Shown here piece by piece: positions 1 to 7,584 of a stretch of 41,926 nucleotides of DNA. A program made the position numbers and the translations under genes. Each line of letters opens with the position of its first letter. Positions within the stretch are counted from its first letter, which is position 1. The notes beneath the pieces are model-generated. The model worked only from the letters and a program-made list of their open reading frames with translations, did no database searches and was not told the DNA's origin. Source of the DNA: Peptococcaceae bacterium (lineage in GTDB: Bacteria; Bacillota; Desulfitobacteriia; Desulfitobacteriales; Syntrophobotulaceae); the NCBI GenBank assembly GCA_009783315.1, contig WRHI01000012.1:1-41926 (forward strand). Direction: 5' to 3'.

Positions 1-126
1 GCCTCACCGCCCGACGCAGCCCCCGAAAGGCGAAAAAAATACGCGGGCTTTTGGAGTCTGCCGCTCCCCAACCCCTGACGTGGCACTGTTACTGGCCAGC
101 GCGGTATCTGCCTCCAACTCACCATT
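1..126. repeat. Partial, diverged copy of the 176-bp hairpin element
   Basis: This stretch matches the right two thirds of the elements at 11713-11888 and 29776-29951. It shares the blocks CGCGGGCTTTTGGAGTCTGC and GGCACTGTTAC, and ends in a CTCCAACTCACCATT-like terminus. The left arm lies outside the window. The right arm (CCGCTCCCCAACCCC) differs from the other copies. Positions 127-299 hold no gene or signal that I recognise. Confidence 0.7.
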
Positions 127-299
127 GAGTTGCGGGAAAACACCGCGGCAGAAAGCTCTGCTTATCCTTATCGTCAGTTCATGAACTTTTTTAATATGCA
201 CCCCCACAACTCTAGGCACAAAAGGCGGCAAAAGGCTGATGCCTAAAGCCGTCTTTCATTGTAAAAACATTTTGCTGATCCTGCAAGAAGATCCGGCAG

Positions 300-1043
300 C
301 TATAAAGCCACTGACCCCGCAACGCGACGCCCCCGACAACGGGGACAGTACGCTAAGTTTGCTTCCATATCGACAACCTTAGGTTCCAGCCACTTCAGTT
401 CTTCAGTTGTCGCGTAGGGTTTCCCGCATTCGGCGCACTTCTCCAAGACAAAGGTCTTTCCCCAAATCGTGCGTTGGTTCTGGGTGTTGGAACACTCAAT
501 AGACCCCGTGGGGCAAACCCTGGCGCAAGCGGCACAGCCGATGCAGTCTTGCGGTGGTTCATCAAATGGCGGCGCCACGATTTTATCAACACCGCGCCGG
601 GTTATTTGAATCGCGGAAGTTCCCAATTCCTGGCAGGCTCTGGTACATTGGCCGCACAAAATGCATTTTTCTTCTTTGTCGGTGTTGAAAAGACCCCCAC
701 AGCCGGTAACCCCATACTCGCGGCAATAGGCTGGCAAAGCCCCTTGTGCTGCCGGCGCGCGTTCGATGAGCAAAGCCAAAAGCACACGCCTCAGCCTGAT
801 GATTTTCTCTGACTTGGTATAGACCACAATGGTTTCCGCAACCGGATACACACAAGATACAACAACAGAGCGGCTGCCGTCGGCGGTTTCAATCTCCACA
901 ATACACAAACGGCAGCAACCCCGACCCGGCAACGCGTCATGCCGGCATAAGGCGGGAATATCTATCCCGTTTCTCCGTGCTATTTCCCATAGAAATTCGC
1001 CAGGCTGGGCTTCACAGGTTTTTCCGTCAATGACAATATTCAT
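300..1043 (-). CDS. NuoG/HydA-N-terminus-like iron-sulfur protein with C-terminal Cys4 (zinc-ribbon-like) tail
   Basis: A 247-residue electron-transfer protein that resembles only the N-terminal part of NuoG or of the [FeFe]-hydrogenase large subunit. It has a [2Fe-2S] ferredoxin fold with Cys33, Cys44, Cys47 and Cys64. Two [4Fe-4S] motifs follow (Cys127/130/133/137 and Cys167/170/173/177). After these comes a short tail with two CxxC pairs (Cys203/206 and Cys233/236) that looks like a zinc ribbon or rubredoxin-like knuckle. There is no H-cluster domain and no molybdopterin domain, so it is not a hydrogenase or formate dehydrogenase by itself. It overlaps the upstream NuoF-like gene by 4 nt (ATGA) and is last in the CO dehydrogenase operon. 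It probably connects the flavin subunit to CooF/CooS. The family assignment is firm; the partner is inferred from gene order. Confidence 0.85.
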   Translation of the reverse strand: MNIVIDGKTCEAQPGEFLWEIARRNGIDIPALCRHDALPGRGCCRLCIVEIETADGSRSVVVSCVYPVAETIVVYTKSEKIIRLRRVLLALLIERAPAAQGALPAYCREYGVTGCGGLFNTDKEEKCILCGQCTRACQELGTSAIQITRRGVDKIVAPPFDEPPQDCIGCAACARVCPTGSIECSNTQNQRTIWGKTFVLEKCAECGKPYATTEELKWLEPKVVDMEANLAYCPRCRGRRVAGSVAL

Positions 1044-2821
1044 GATTCCGCCCCCGTACTGTTTGTGCTTTTATTGTTATGTGTGCCGTTCTCTTTCTTC
1101 CCTCCAACTGAGCCGTCTGGGCCCTTTTCGCGCGTTTCGCCAAAGGTCGCCTTTCTGGCGGCTCTGGCCATAGCCGCAATGTCGGCCAAATCCACGTCGT
1201 CTTTGACTTCCGTGTTTCTGCCCATACCACAAACACCGGCTCTGCAATGTTTCTCCCTGATATGCTCCTCGTATTCCTCAGGAAAATACTTAAGAGTCGA
1301 CAACACCGGGTTTGCGGCGGTTTTGCCCAGTCCACAGCGTGAGGTTTGTCTTAAAAGCTCACAAATGCTTCTGATGATTTCCAGATCCCTGACTTCTCCT
1401 TCGCCATCGCAGATCCTGGTCAGAAGAATTGACAGGGCCCTCAGACCTTCACGGCAAGGCACGCATGCTCCACAGCTTTCTTTCGCCAAGAATTCTATGT
1501 TGTATTTTGCCACCGCGACCATACAGGTCCAATCGTCCATAACGATCATCCCGCCGGATCCCATCATGCTGCCATAGCGCACAAGGGTATCGAAATCAAT
1601 GGGAAGATCCAACAAAGATTCCGGCAGAGCCCCGCCGGAGGGTCCGCCTGTCTGGACAGCTTTAAATTTGCGGTTTCCCACAACACCGCCACCGATATCG
1701 AAAATGATTTTGCGCATGGTCATGCCCATCGGCGCCTCGACCAAACCACTGTTACGGACTTTGCCTGCCAGAGAGAATACTTTTGTGCCTTTGCTGGTCT
1801 TTGTTCCCGTTGCAGCGAATTTCGCGCTTCCATCCCTGATAATGAGGGGAACATTAATGAATGTTTCCACGTTGTTGATAACTGTAGGCTTATCCCACAA
1901 CCCCTGCTCTGTGGGGTAAGCAAGGATGGCGCGGGGTTCGCCGACGCTGCCTTCAATAGACTCGATCATGGCTGAGCTTTCGCCGCAGACAAAAGCCCCG
2001 CCGCCACGCACGACATTGAGCCGCAGGGATCTGCCGCTGCCCAGGATCGATTCTCCCAGGAAACCGCCTTTCTCCGCGTCAGCCAGGGCCTCTTTCATGC
2101 TTTCCAAGGAAAGGGTGTATTCGTCACGAATATATAAGTATCCTTCGGTGGCGCCAATGGCCAGCGCGCAGATGATGATCCCTTCCAAAATGCCGTGGGG
2201 ATCCCCTTCCATCAGGGCACGATCCATGAACGCGCCGGGATCGCCTTCGTCGCCGTTCATAATAACATACTTGGGAAAATTGTCGTACCCGGCGGCGATA
2301 CGCCATTTGAGACCGGTAGGAAAACCGGCGCCGCCCCTTCCACGCAGACCGGATTTTTCGATTTCAGCAATGATATCTTCCGGTTCCATGGTCAGAGCCT
2401 TGCGGAGAGCCTCATAGCCGCCCCGCGCTTTGTAGTCGCTGATACTCCCGGGATCAATTTCTCCGACATTGCGCAGGGCCAGTTTCATCTGAGAGGCATA
2501 GAAGGGGGTTTCGCGCTGACTCTTGACGCTGCCGCCGCCAACATTATGGAAGAGAAGCCTTTCGACCGGGTCTTTGTCGAGACTGTGAAGAATTTCTTCT
2601 GTATCTTTGGGTTTGACCCTGTAATAGGAAATGTCATCAGGCATGATTCTAACAAGGGGGCCCCTTGAACAGAAGCCATGACAACCAGATTGTTTGATCA
2701 CCGTCTCAACGGTGGCGTTCACATTGAGCGAGGCTATCTTTTCCCGGAAAGAGGCGGCGACATCCAAGCCCCCGTAGGCAATACAGCCGGGACCACAGCA
2801 GACCAATATTGTCTTTTTCAT
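1040..2821 (-). CDS. NuoF/HydB-like NAD(P)-binding flavoprotein subunit
   Basis: A 593-residue subunit of the NuoF/HydB/HymB family, which exchanges electrons between NAD(P)H, FMN and Fe-S clusters. An N-terminal thioredoxin-like [2Fe-2S] domain has Cys8, Cys13, Cys47 and Cys51. The FMN/NAD core has GRGGAGFPTG at about 161-170 and GDEGDPGAFMDRA at about 190. A [4Fe-4S] site follows (Cys450, 453, 456, 496). HydB proteins normally end in a two-cluster ferredoxin domain. Here the chain stops after a CRAGVCG segment (about 526-532) and a charged, low-complexity tail. It overlaps both neighbours by 4 nt, which suggests translational coupling and fixed stoichiometry with the NuoE-, NuoG- and CooS-like subunits. 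Whether it bifurcates electrons or simply reduces NAD(P) cannot be read from the sequence. Confidence 0.9.
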   Translation of the reverse strand: MKKTILVCCGPGCIAYGGLDVAASFREKIASLNVNATVETVIKQSGCHGFCSRGPLVRIMPDDISYYRVKPKDTEEILHSLDKDPVERLLFHNVGGGSVKSQRETPFYASQMKLALRNVGEIDPGSISDYKARGGYEALRKALTMEPEDIIAEIEKSGLRGRGGAGFPTGLKWRIAAGYDNFPKYVIMNGDEGDPGAFMDRALMEGDPHGILEGIIICALAIGATEGYLYIRDEYTLSLESMKEALADAEKGGFLGESILGSGRSLRLNVVRGGGAFVCGESSAMIESIEGSVGEPRAILAYPTEQGLWDKPTVINNVETFINVPLIIRDGSAKFAATGTKTSKGTKVFSLAGKVRNSGLVEAPMGMTMRKIIFDIGGGVVGNRKFKAVQTGGPSGGALPESLLDLPIDFDTLVRYGSMMGSGGMIVMDDWTCMVAVAKYNIEFLAKESCGACVPCREGLRALSILLTRICDGEGEVRDLEIIRSICELLRQTSRCGLGKTAANPVLSTLKYFPEEYEEHIREKHCRAGVCGMGRNTEVKDDVDLADIAAMARAARKATFGETREKGPDGSVGGKKENGTHNNKSTNSTGAES

Positions 2822-3297
2822 AGCTTCCTCATCTCTTTTCTATACAAATCCGCCAGGATTTCATAGATTTTCTCTTCTGTCAGGTTGCCATAATACTCCT
2901 CGTTGATTTGCATCACAGGGGATATGGCGCAGGCGCCCAGGCAGCTAACCGTCTCAACCGTAAACAATCCGTCTTTGTCTGTCTCACCCGGGTCAAGACC
3001 CAGCACCCTTTTCAGACAGTCCAGTCTGCCTTGGACGTTCTTAATATGGCAGGCTGTACCGTCGCAGACTTTGATCACATATTTCCCCCGGGGCAACAGG
3101 CTGAAAGAACGATAAAACGTAACCATAGCGTAAGCCTGGGCCAGAGGCGTTTTCAGATAGCGGGCAGCTTCAATAATATGCTCTTTAGGCAAAAAGCCGC
3201 ACTCGTGCTGGATATCCTGAAAGACGGCCAATGTATGCCGTCTTTCCTGTGGATATTTCTGAAGGAGTTTGGATAATTTATCTTCTTTAAGAATCAT
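2818..3297 (-). CDS. NuoE/HydC-like [2Fe-2S] subunit
   Basis: A 159-residue thioredoxin-like [2Fe-2S] protein of the NuoE/HydC family (24-kDa subunit). The four cluster ligands are Cys78, Cys83, Cys119 and Cys123 in the pattern VCDGTACH ... CLGACAISP. The N-terminal helical part (QERRHTLAVFQDIQHECGFL) is typical of the family, and the length is normal. Its start codon overlaps the cooS stop in an ATGA, and its stop overlaps the NuoF-like start in the same way. NuoE partners always work with a NuoF flavoprotein. Direct translational coupling to cooS indicates that the NuoEFG-like module is dedicated to CO dehydrogenase in this organism (inference). Confidence 0.9.
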   Translation of the reverse strand: MILKEDKLSKLLQKYPQERRHTLAVFQDIQHECGFLPKEHIIEAARYLKTPLAQAYAMVTFYRSFSLLPRGKYVIKVCDGTACHIKNVQGRLDCLKRVLGLDPGETDKDGLFTVETVSCLGACAISPVMQINEEYYGNLTEEKIYEILADLYRKEMRKL

Positions 3298-5213
3298 ATT
3301 CCCAAAGCCTTCCTTTTCGCGCGAATGTGGGCCATCATCCCTTCCGCAGCCAGATGCGGATCGGTTTCAACGAGGAATTTGCCGCCGGTGAGCCCTTCCA
3401 GATCGCCGGTCAGGACTTTAGTCACAAGAGGACTGCCCAGCACAGGCGGAACCACGCCCACATGGGTTAAGACGCCCAGAGCAACAGCCCAGGTTCCGAT
3501 GGAAACCGCTTTTTCGTGTTGCAACTCCGGAGCGGAAGCGGCCACAGGCAAATCTTTGATTGCTACGCCAAGATATCCTGCCAGCGCACCCAGCAGATCC
3601 CCGATACGTGAATTGTCGACGCAGCTGCCCATATGCAAAACCGGTGGCAGCGGCCCTCCCAGTCCTGCGGCTTCGCCGACGGCTGTGAGCACGGCCAGGA
3701 GTTTTTCTCCGGCATATTTTTTCGCGCCGGCCGGCGTTAGGAATCCGTATTTCGCCAGAGCGTGGGCTGTACAGCCGGTGGCGACCACAAGGACGTTGTT
3801 GGCCAGCAAATCTTTAACCATTTCTACGGTCTGTTGGTCCTGAACAGCCTTAACGTTATTGCAGCCGACGACTCCGACGGCGCCAAGCACGTTACCGGCT
3901 ACGATGTTGTCTATCAAAGGTTTCAGCGGATTGGCGGCGTCAAGCTTGGACAGAGCTTGGACGATGGTTTCAACACTGAAACCGCCCCAGGCTTCCGACT
4001 TATGGGTAGGAATCTGAACTTTTGCCGCATCCCGTTTGGCGTAAGCGGCAATCGCCATGCGTATGGTTTCCTGGGCCTTGACGTCGGCGTTTTCCGGGGT
4101 AAACGGTATATATTCTGCGTCGGGCAGCTGCCCGATAGGTGTTGTGGTGACAACTTTGGTGTGATAACAGGCGGCGACTTTGGTGAGGGATGGCATGAAG
4201 CATTGGACATCCACGACAATGAGTTCGACGGCGCCTGTGATAATGGCTAATTCCTGGCTCAGATAATTACCGGCCAAAGGAACGCCTTGGCGCATCAGCA
4301 CCTCGTTGCCGGAACAGCAGATGCCGGCGACGTTGATACCGGCAGCTCCGGCTTTGATGGCCTCGCCCTCCAGCTTTCTGGCCCATTCCACAATTTTTTC
4401 CGAGACTTCCGGCATATGTCCGTGGACGACGACGTTGACTTTATCGTGACTCAGAACGCCCAGGTTGGCTTCTGTCTTCACGGGGTAAGGAATACCAAAG
4501 AGAATATCCTGAATATCCGTGCCCATTTGCAGACCGGCGTAACCGTCTACCAATCCCATCTTCAGGGATGACAAAAGCAGGTTAATGGGCGACCCGTCAA
4601 CCCCCATAGAGGTCTGATGCATAGCTGTTCTGATTTCTCTGTCCGGGTTCTTAGGCAGAATCCCCAGCTTGCTCCAAGCTTCCAGAAGACCCGGGGAAAC
4701 CGTGGCTTTAAGCCATCCCATCGGCTCGTCTGAATAAGAACTGAAATCCGCTAAAGCGGCCCGTACAATCTCTTGAGCCAGTGCGTTGTCAGATTTGCCT
4801 TGGGTTGCGATGCCAAGCTTGGCGGCAACAGATTTGATTTTATCAGCGCCTTTAAGAGCGTAAGGAGCTTTGCCTTCCGCCGCCTCTTTAAGGCAATGGA
4901 GGGCCATATAGCTGTGATCCACATGAGAAGCGGCGCCTCCGACAATCGTCCGCAACAAGTTCCGGGCGACAATCAGGTCGGCGTCGGCGCCACAGATACC
5001 TTCTTTCGGTTCCCCGAAGGGATTGATCCGGCAAGGTCCCTGCAGGCAATTGCGGCAGCAAACGCCCAAGTCGCCGAATCCGCACTGAGGTTTCTGTTGT
5101 TCAAATCGATCCCAAGTGGTTTCGACGTTTTCACGGTTGGCTTTTTCAATCATTTCTGCCGCCGCGGGATCAATGGTCTGATGAGAATGAGAACCTTGAT
5201 GGAATTCACACAT
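3294..5213 (-). CDS. cooS: Anaerobic Ni-Fe carbon monoxide dehydrogenase catalytic subunit
   Basis: A 639-residue CooS that interconverts CO + H2O and CO2 + 2 e- + 2 H+ in the cytoplasm. Clusters D and B are marked by Cys44, Cys52, Cys53, Cys56, Cys61 and Cys74 (CGFGDLGVCCRNCLQGPC). The cluster C ligands are His266, Cys300, Cys338, Cys451, Cys481 and Cys531, and the catalytic lysine is Lys568. These match the known residues of Carboxydothermus CODH-II with a constant offset of 5, so the enzyme should be fully active. A strong AGGAGG lies just upstream of the ATG. It follows the cooF-like gene and overlaps the NuoE-like gene. No cooC nickel-insertion ATPase and no acetyl-CoA synthase gene is seen, so maturation must be encoded elsewhere. 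An energy-conserving or CO-detoxifying role is more likely here than the Wood-Ljungdahl ACS complex, but this is inferred. Confidence 0.97.
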   Translation of the reverse strand: MCEFHQGSHSHQTIDPAAAEMIEKANRENVETTWDRFEQQKPQCGFGDLGVCCRNCLQGPCRINPFGEPKEGICGADADLIVARNLLRTIVGGAASHVDHSYMALHCLKEAAEGKAPYALKGADKIKSVAAKLGIATQGKSDNALAQEIVRAALADFSSYSDEPMGWLKATVSPGLLEAWSKLGILPKNPDREIRTAMHQTSMGVDGSPINLLLSSLKMGLVDGYAGLQMGTDIQDILFGIPYPVKTEANLGVLSHDKVNVVVHGHMPEVSEKIVEWARKLEGEAIKAGAAGINVAGICCSGNEVLMRQGVPLAGNYLSQELAIITGAVELIVVDVQCFMPSLTKVAACYHTKVVTTTPIGQLPDAEYIPFTPENADVKAQETIRMAIAAYAKRDAAKVQIPTHKSEAWGGFSVETIVQALSKLDAANPLKPLIDNIVAGNVLGAVGVVGCNNVKAVQDQQTVEMVKDLLANNVLVVATGCTAHALAKYGFLTPAGAKKYAGEKLLAVLTAVGEAAGLGGPLPPVLHMGSCVDNSRIGDLLGALAGYLGVAIKDLPVAASAPELQHEKAVSIGTWAVALGVLTHVGVVPPVLGSPLVTKVLTGDLEGLTGGKFLVETDPHLAAEGMMAHIRAKRKALGI

Positions 5214-5288
5214 CTCTCTTTGCCTCCTATTATGTTTAAAAAGTGAATCTCCTTTTGAGAATGATGGGGTCAGGGACGACAGGGCTCA

Positions 5289-5789
5289 TTATCCCGAGAC
5301 TGCCAGTTCAACAAGATACTTGATCCGTTTGTTTTTACTGAATACATCAGGCTCCTCGAAAACAAGGGCTTGAGTCGGACAGGCGGTCACACAGGCCGGA
5401 TCGCTGCCAGACTCCACACAGAGATCGCACTTGCTGACGTTCGCTTCGGATGTGACGACGCTTTCCTGCATAGCGCCGAAGGGACACGCGATAAAACACA
5501 TGTAGCATCCGATGCAGCGATTATTGTCACAAACAATCACGCCATCCTGGTTCATGCTTAGGGCCTTTGTGACGCAGACCCTGACACATTGCGCGTCCTG
5601 GCAGTGACGGCAATTCAGCGGAAACCCCCTGCCTCTTCCGCTTGGTTCCACATGCATGCCGCTTAGGGGAGGTGTCGGTTCCGCCAAAGCGCCGTACAGT
5701 GTCTGAGCCGTGGAATGCGCGACAGAACAGGCGATCTCACAGGAATGGCAAGCCAAGCACTTCGAATCGTCAACCAAGATCTTCTTCAT
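5289..5789 (-). CDS. cooF: CooF-like ferredoxin with four [4Fe-4S] motifs
   Basis: A 166-residue polyferredoxin of the CooF/HycB/DmsB type. Sixteen cysteines fall in four groups: Cys11/14/17/21, Cys60/63/68/72, Cys92/95/98/102 and Cys121/124/133/137, enough for four [4Fe-4S] clusters. CooF is the usual electron acceptor of CooS. The gene is first in the operon, 75 nt before cooS, and lies behind a strong promoter at 5869-5897. No Tat or Sec signal is present, so it is cytoplasmic. In this operon it would carry electrons from CooS to the NuoEFG-like module, or to free ferredoxin (inference). Related formate dehydrogenase and DMSO-reductase beta subunits share the same fold, so the name rests on the cooS linkage. 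Confidence 0.9.
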   Translation of the reverse strand: MKKILVDDSKCLACHSCEIACSVAHSTAQTLYGALAEPTPPLSGMHVEPSGRGRGFPLNCRHCQDAQCVRVCVTKALSMNQDGVIVCDNNRCIGCYMCFIACPFGAMQESVVTSEANVSKCDLCVESGSDPACVTACPTQALVFEEPDVFSKNKRIKYLVELAVSG

Positions 5790-5868
5790 TTTTTCTCACC
5801 CTTTTCTCCTAAGTAGTGCCGTTACCCCGGTGAACGATCTTCACAAAAACCGCTCATTAATTGTCTTG

Positions 5869-5897
5869 ATCATAATGGATAATGAGATTATTGTCAA
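5869..5897 (-). promoter_or_regulatory. Sigma-A-type promoter of the CO dehydrogenase operon
   Basis: On the minus strand TTGACA (5897-5892) is followed after exactly 17 nt by TATGAT (5874-5869). This leaves a leader of about 75 nt before the cooF start codon. The flanking sequence is AT-rich with ATTAT repeats. No clear CooA/CRP or Rex palindrome was recognised. Confidence 0.7.
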
Positions 5898-5950
5898 GGG
5901 AGAAAGTATTTTCCCGCAATTCGTCGTTAGGGCGTCGGCAGGGTGCCCAA

Positions 5951-5990
5951 TCAGGCCCCAGCTGGAGGGACAGGAGGCCGCCTGGGCGGG
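5951..5990. repeat. Short relative of the GC-rich palindrome family
   Basis: The block CAGGCCCCAGCTGGAGGGAC and the following CAGGAGG resemble the outer arm of the palindrome at 11180-11395 (CAGACCCCAGCCGGAGGGGC then GGGAGG). The rest of the 5898-6043 spacer holds nothing else that I recognise. Confidence 0.45.
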
Positions 5991-6043
5991 GGATTTGGGG
6001 TTTTGGTAAGTCCGATTTCTCATATTCCCCTTCGGATGCACCG

Positions 6044-6099
6044 ACAAAAAAGGAGACGCCGCAAAAACGATAACGTTTTTGCGGCGTCTCCTTTTTTGT
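6044..6099. terminator. Bidirectional-looking rho-independent terminator
   Basis: A perfect 26-bp stem (6044-6069 with 6074-6099) and a 4-nt loop, with GGAGACGCCGC/GCGGCGTCTCC in the middle and A/T tracts at both ends. It lies 71 nt past the stop of the leftward peptidoglycan-binding gene and should end that transcript before the CO dehydrogenase operon promoter. Confidence 0.88.
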
Positions 6100-6170
6100 G
6101 TTACGTTACACCACAGTTAACAAAGCCCAGGCAAGGTTCCACTGCAAGGACAAGGCCCCCAACACGTTTA

Positions 6171-6593
6171 TTAACCCGCAGCGCCCGGAAGTGGTATGGT
6201 TCTTAGGCTCAGACTGGGTTGGCCCCATGCTCTATAACGGTTGCCCAAAGAAGCCCAAGTATTTGGTCCAACAATGCCGTCAACTTCTAGACCATTTCTG
6301 TATTGATAGTCTCTAATTGCAGCTTTTGTTAATGGTCCATAAAGGCCATCAACAGGTCCCGGGTAAATGTTTTTGCCAAGCTTGGCATTCATCTCAAGCA
6401 TTCTTTGAACTATGCCAGTATTAATCCACCTAAAATTACTAGGCAAATGAGGACCAACTTTGTCAACGGACGTATTAACACTCCAGTAGTAGCCAGTCCA
6501 GACATAGAACTTCTCAGTGGCCGCAAAAACCGGAACAGCAATAGCAGAGAACAATACAGCCAACAGCAAACACGCGACAATCTTCTTCTTCAT
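6171..6593 (-). CDS. Secreted peptidoglycan-binding domain protein
   Basis: A protein of about 140 residues. A Sec signal peptide (KKK, then a hydrophobic stretch, then a cleavage region around VPVFAAT) is followed by a short linker and one peptidoglycan-binding domain of the PF01471 type, seen as GPVDGLYGPLTKAAIRDYQ ... LEVDGIVGPNTWASLG. No catalytic hydrolase domain is present. The ATG at 6593 is preferred because GAGGTG lies about 8 nt upstream. A GTG at 6605 is in frame but overlaps that ribosome binding site. The gene is more AT-rich than its surroundings and stands alone, ending in the strong terminator at 6044-6099. The secreted protein at 36522-37037 is a distant relative with the same architecture. 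It probably binds the cell wall or spore cortex, but its function is unknown. Confidence 0.85.
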   Translation of the reverse strand: MKKKIVACLLLAVLFSAIAVPVFAATEKFYVWTGYYWSVNTSVDKVGPHLPSNFRWINTGIVQRMLEMNAKLGKNIYPGPVDGLYGPLTKAAIRDYQYRNGLEVDGIVGPNTWASLGNRYRAWGQPSLSLRTIPLPGAAG

Positions 6594-6756
6594 CTTCTTT
6601 AGCACCTCATTTCAAATTGATAAAACGATCACAATACTTGGCAAGTTCGGTAATTCTATAGTGTCAATGCCTTCCTGACTCAACGGACCGGGAATCTCAC
6701 GCACGGCCCTTCTTTCTTATGCGCCATCAACGCCTTCTCCAGGCGCGCCTCCTTTC

Positions 6757-7311
6757 TTACACGCCTTCGTCAGGTTCGCTCTCCAGCAAACCCTCCGTCT
6801 GCATTTCTATAAGACCGGCAGACATCTTGATGATGTCAAGCACGAGCTCATCCTGGTTATAATAAATACGCATGAGGATAGCCATGCCCGCGTCAGCGGA
6901 ATCTTTCCTGAGATAATAAACGGTATATTCATCCACAGCTGTTGCGCCGGGTTTAAGGGCCTCGAAACCTTCCTTTTCCAGCAAGTATTGAAAATACTGT
7001 TGTGCATCCTGGGTGCCCTGGGCTTGACTGCCGGGATCAATAGCATAGGTTACGGCGGCCAAGACCTCATCCGGAACATCGTCGAAGATGATCATTCGAA
7101 GGGGTTCCCGCCCGTCAGCCACAATAGCGAGGGGAGGGATACGATCATTGCCCAGATCTATACTGCCTGTCTCTATTAAGGCTTCATAAGCGGCCGCATT
7201 GGCGGCTTCATCGTCATAGGGATTGTCCCCGGCAGTATTCGAGCCACAGGCCGCAAGAACCGGTATGAGACACAGCGAGAACAGTATTGTTATCCATTTG
7301 TGTTTCATCAC
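6757..7311 (-). CDS. Putative lipoprotein of unknown function
   Basis: A 184-residue protein with a lipoprotein signal peptide (hydrophobic ILFSLCLIPV and lipobox LAAC), so the mature protein should begin at the cysteine near residue 21 and be anchored outside the membrane. The remaining acidic domain (about 160 residues) is not one I recognise. It contains neither obvious repeats nor catalytic motifs. The start is either the GTG at 7311 or the ATG at 7308; AAGGAG lies 7 or 10 nt upstream. The spacing to neighbours is large (163 nt to the peptidoglycan-binding gene) and no operon partner is evident. Confidence 0.75.
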   Translation of the reverse strand: MMKHKWITILFSLCLIPVLAACGSNTAGDNPYDDEAANAAAYEALIETGSIDLGNDRIPPLAIVADGREPLRMIIFDDVPDEVLAAVTYAIDPGSQAQGTQDAQQYFQYLLEKEGFEALKPGATAVDEYTVYYLRKDSADAGMAILMRIYYNQDELVLDIIKMSAGLIEMQTEGLLESEPDEGV

Positions 7312-7443
7312 TCATGCACTCCTTACTTACATTTTAAGTAATTTCTTAATTTATGTTATTTCGAATCCTATTCTATCAGATACCCTGAAACGGTGTCAAG
7401 ACTATTCATCATTCCACATTGTTCCACAATATTAATATTGTTC

Positions 7444-7467
7444 CAGACTGGCCCCCAGCCGGAAGAC
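7444..7467. repeat. Short relative of the GC-rich palindrome family, next to a heptamer array
   Basis: CAGACTGGCCCCCAGCCGGA followed by AGAC resembles the arm CAGACCCCAGCCGGA seen at 11180 and 33470. GTCTTCC at 7523-7529, just before the heptamer array, can pair with GGAAGAC at 7461-7467. The rest of 7312-7529 shows nothing else. Confidence 0.4.
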
Positions 7468-7529
7468 AGAAGCGAATGAGGGAAAGGTGTCTCATCTAAA
7501 GAACTTATGTATACCTCAGTCCGTCTTCC

Positions 7530-7584
7530 CCATTGTCCATTGTCCATTGTCCATTGTCCATTGCCATTGTCCATTGTCCATTGT
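7530..7584. repeat. Heptamer array (CCATTGT) touching the diguanylate cyclase stop codon
   Basis: About eight CCATTGT units with one shortened unit (CCATTG). On the minus strand the array reads ACAATGG and begins at the last base of the TAA stop codon (7586-7584) of the leftward GGDEF gene. Confidence 0.92.

Noticed and set aside
4-231. Short protein on the minus strand at the window start
   Set aside because: It is a translation through the hairpin repeat and shares its peptide with the other repeat copies. It has no ribosome binding site.
300-2821. [FeFe] hydrogenase or formate dehydrogenase
   Set aside because: The NuoG-like protein stops after two [4Fe-4S] motifs and a Cys4 tail. No H-cluster motifs or molybdopterin domain are found in the window.
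3294-5213. CODH/acetyl-CoA synthase (Wood-Ljungdahl) complex
   Set aside because: No acsB, acsC, acsD or cooC-like gene is visible. The partner genes are NuoEFG-like.
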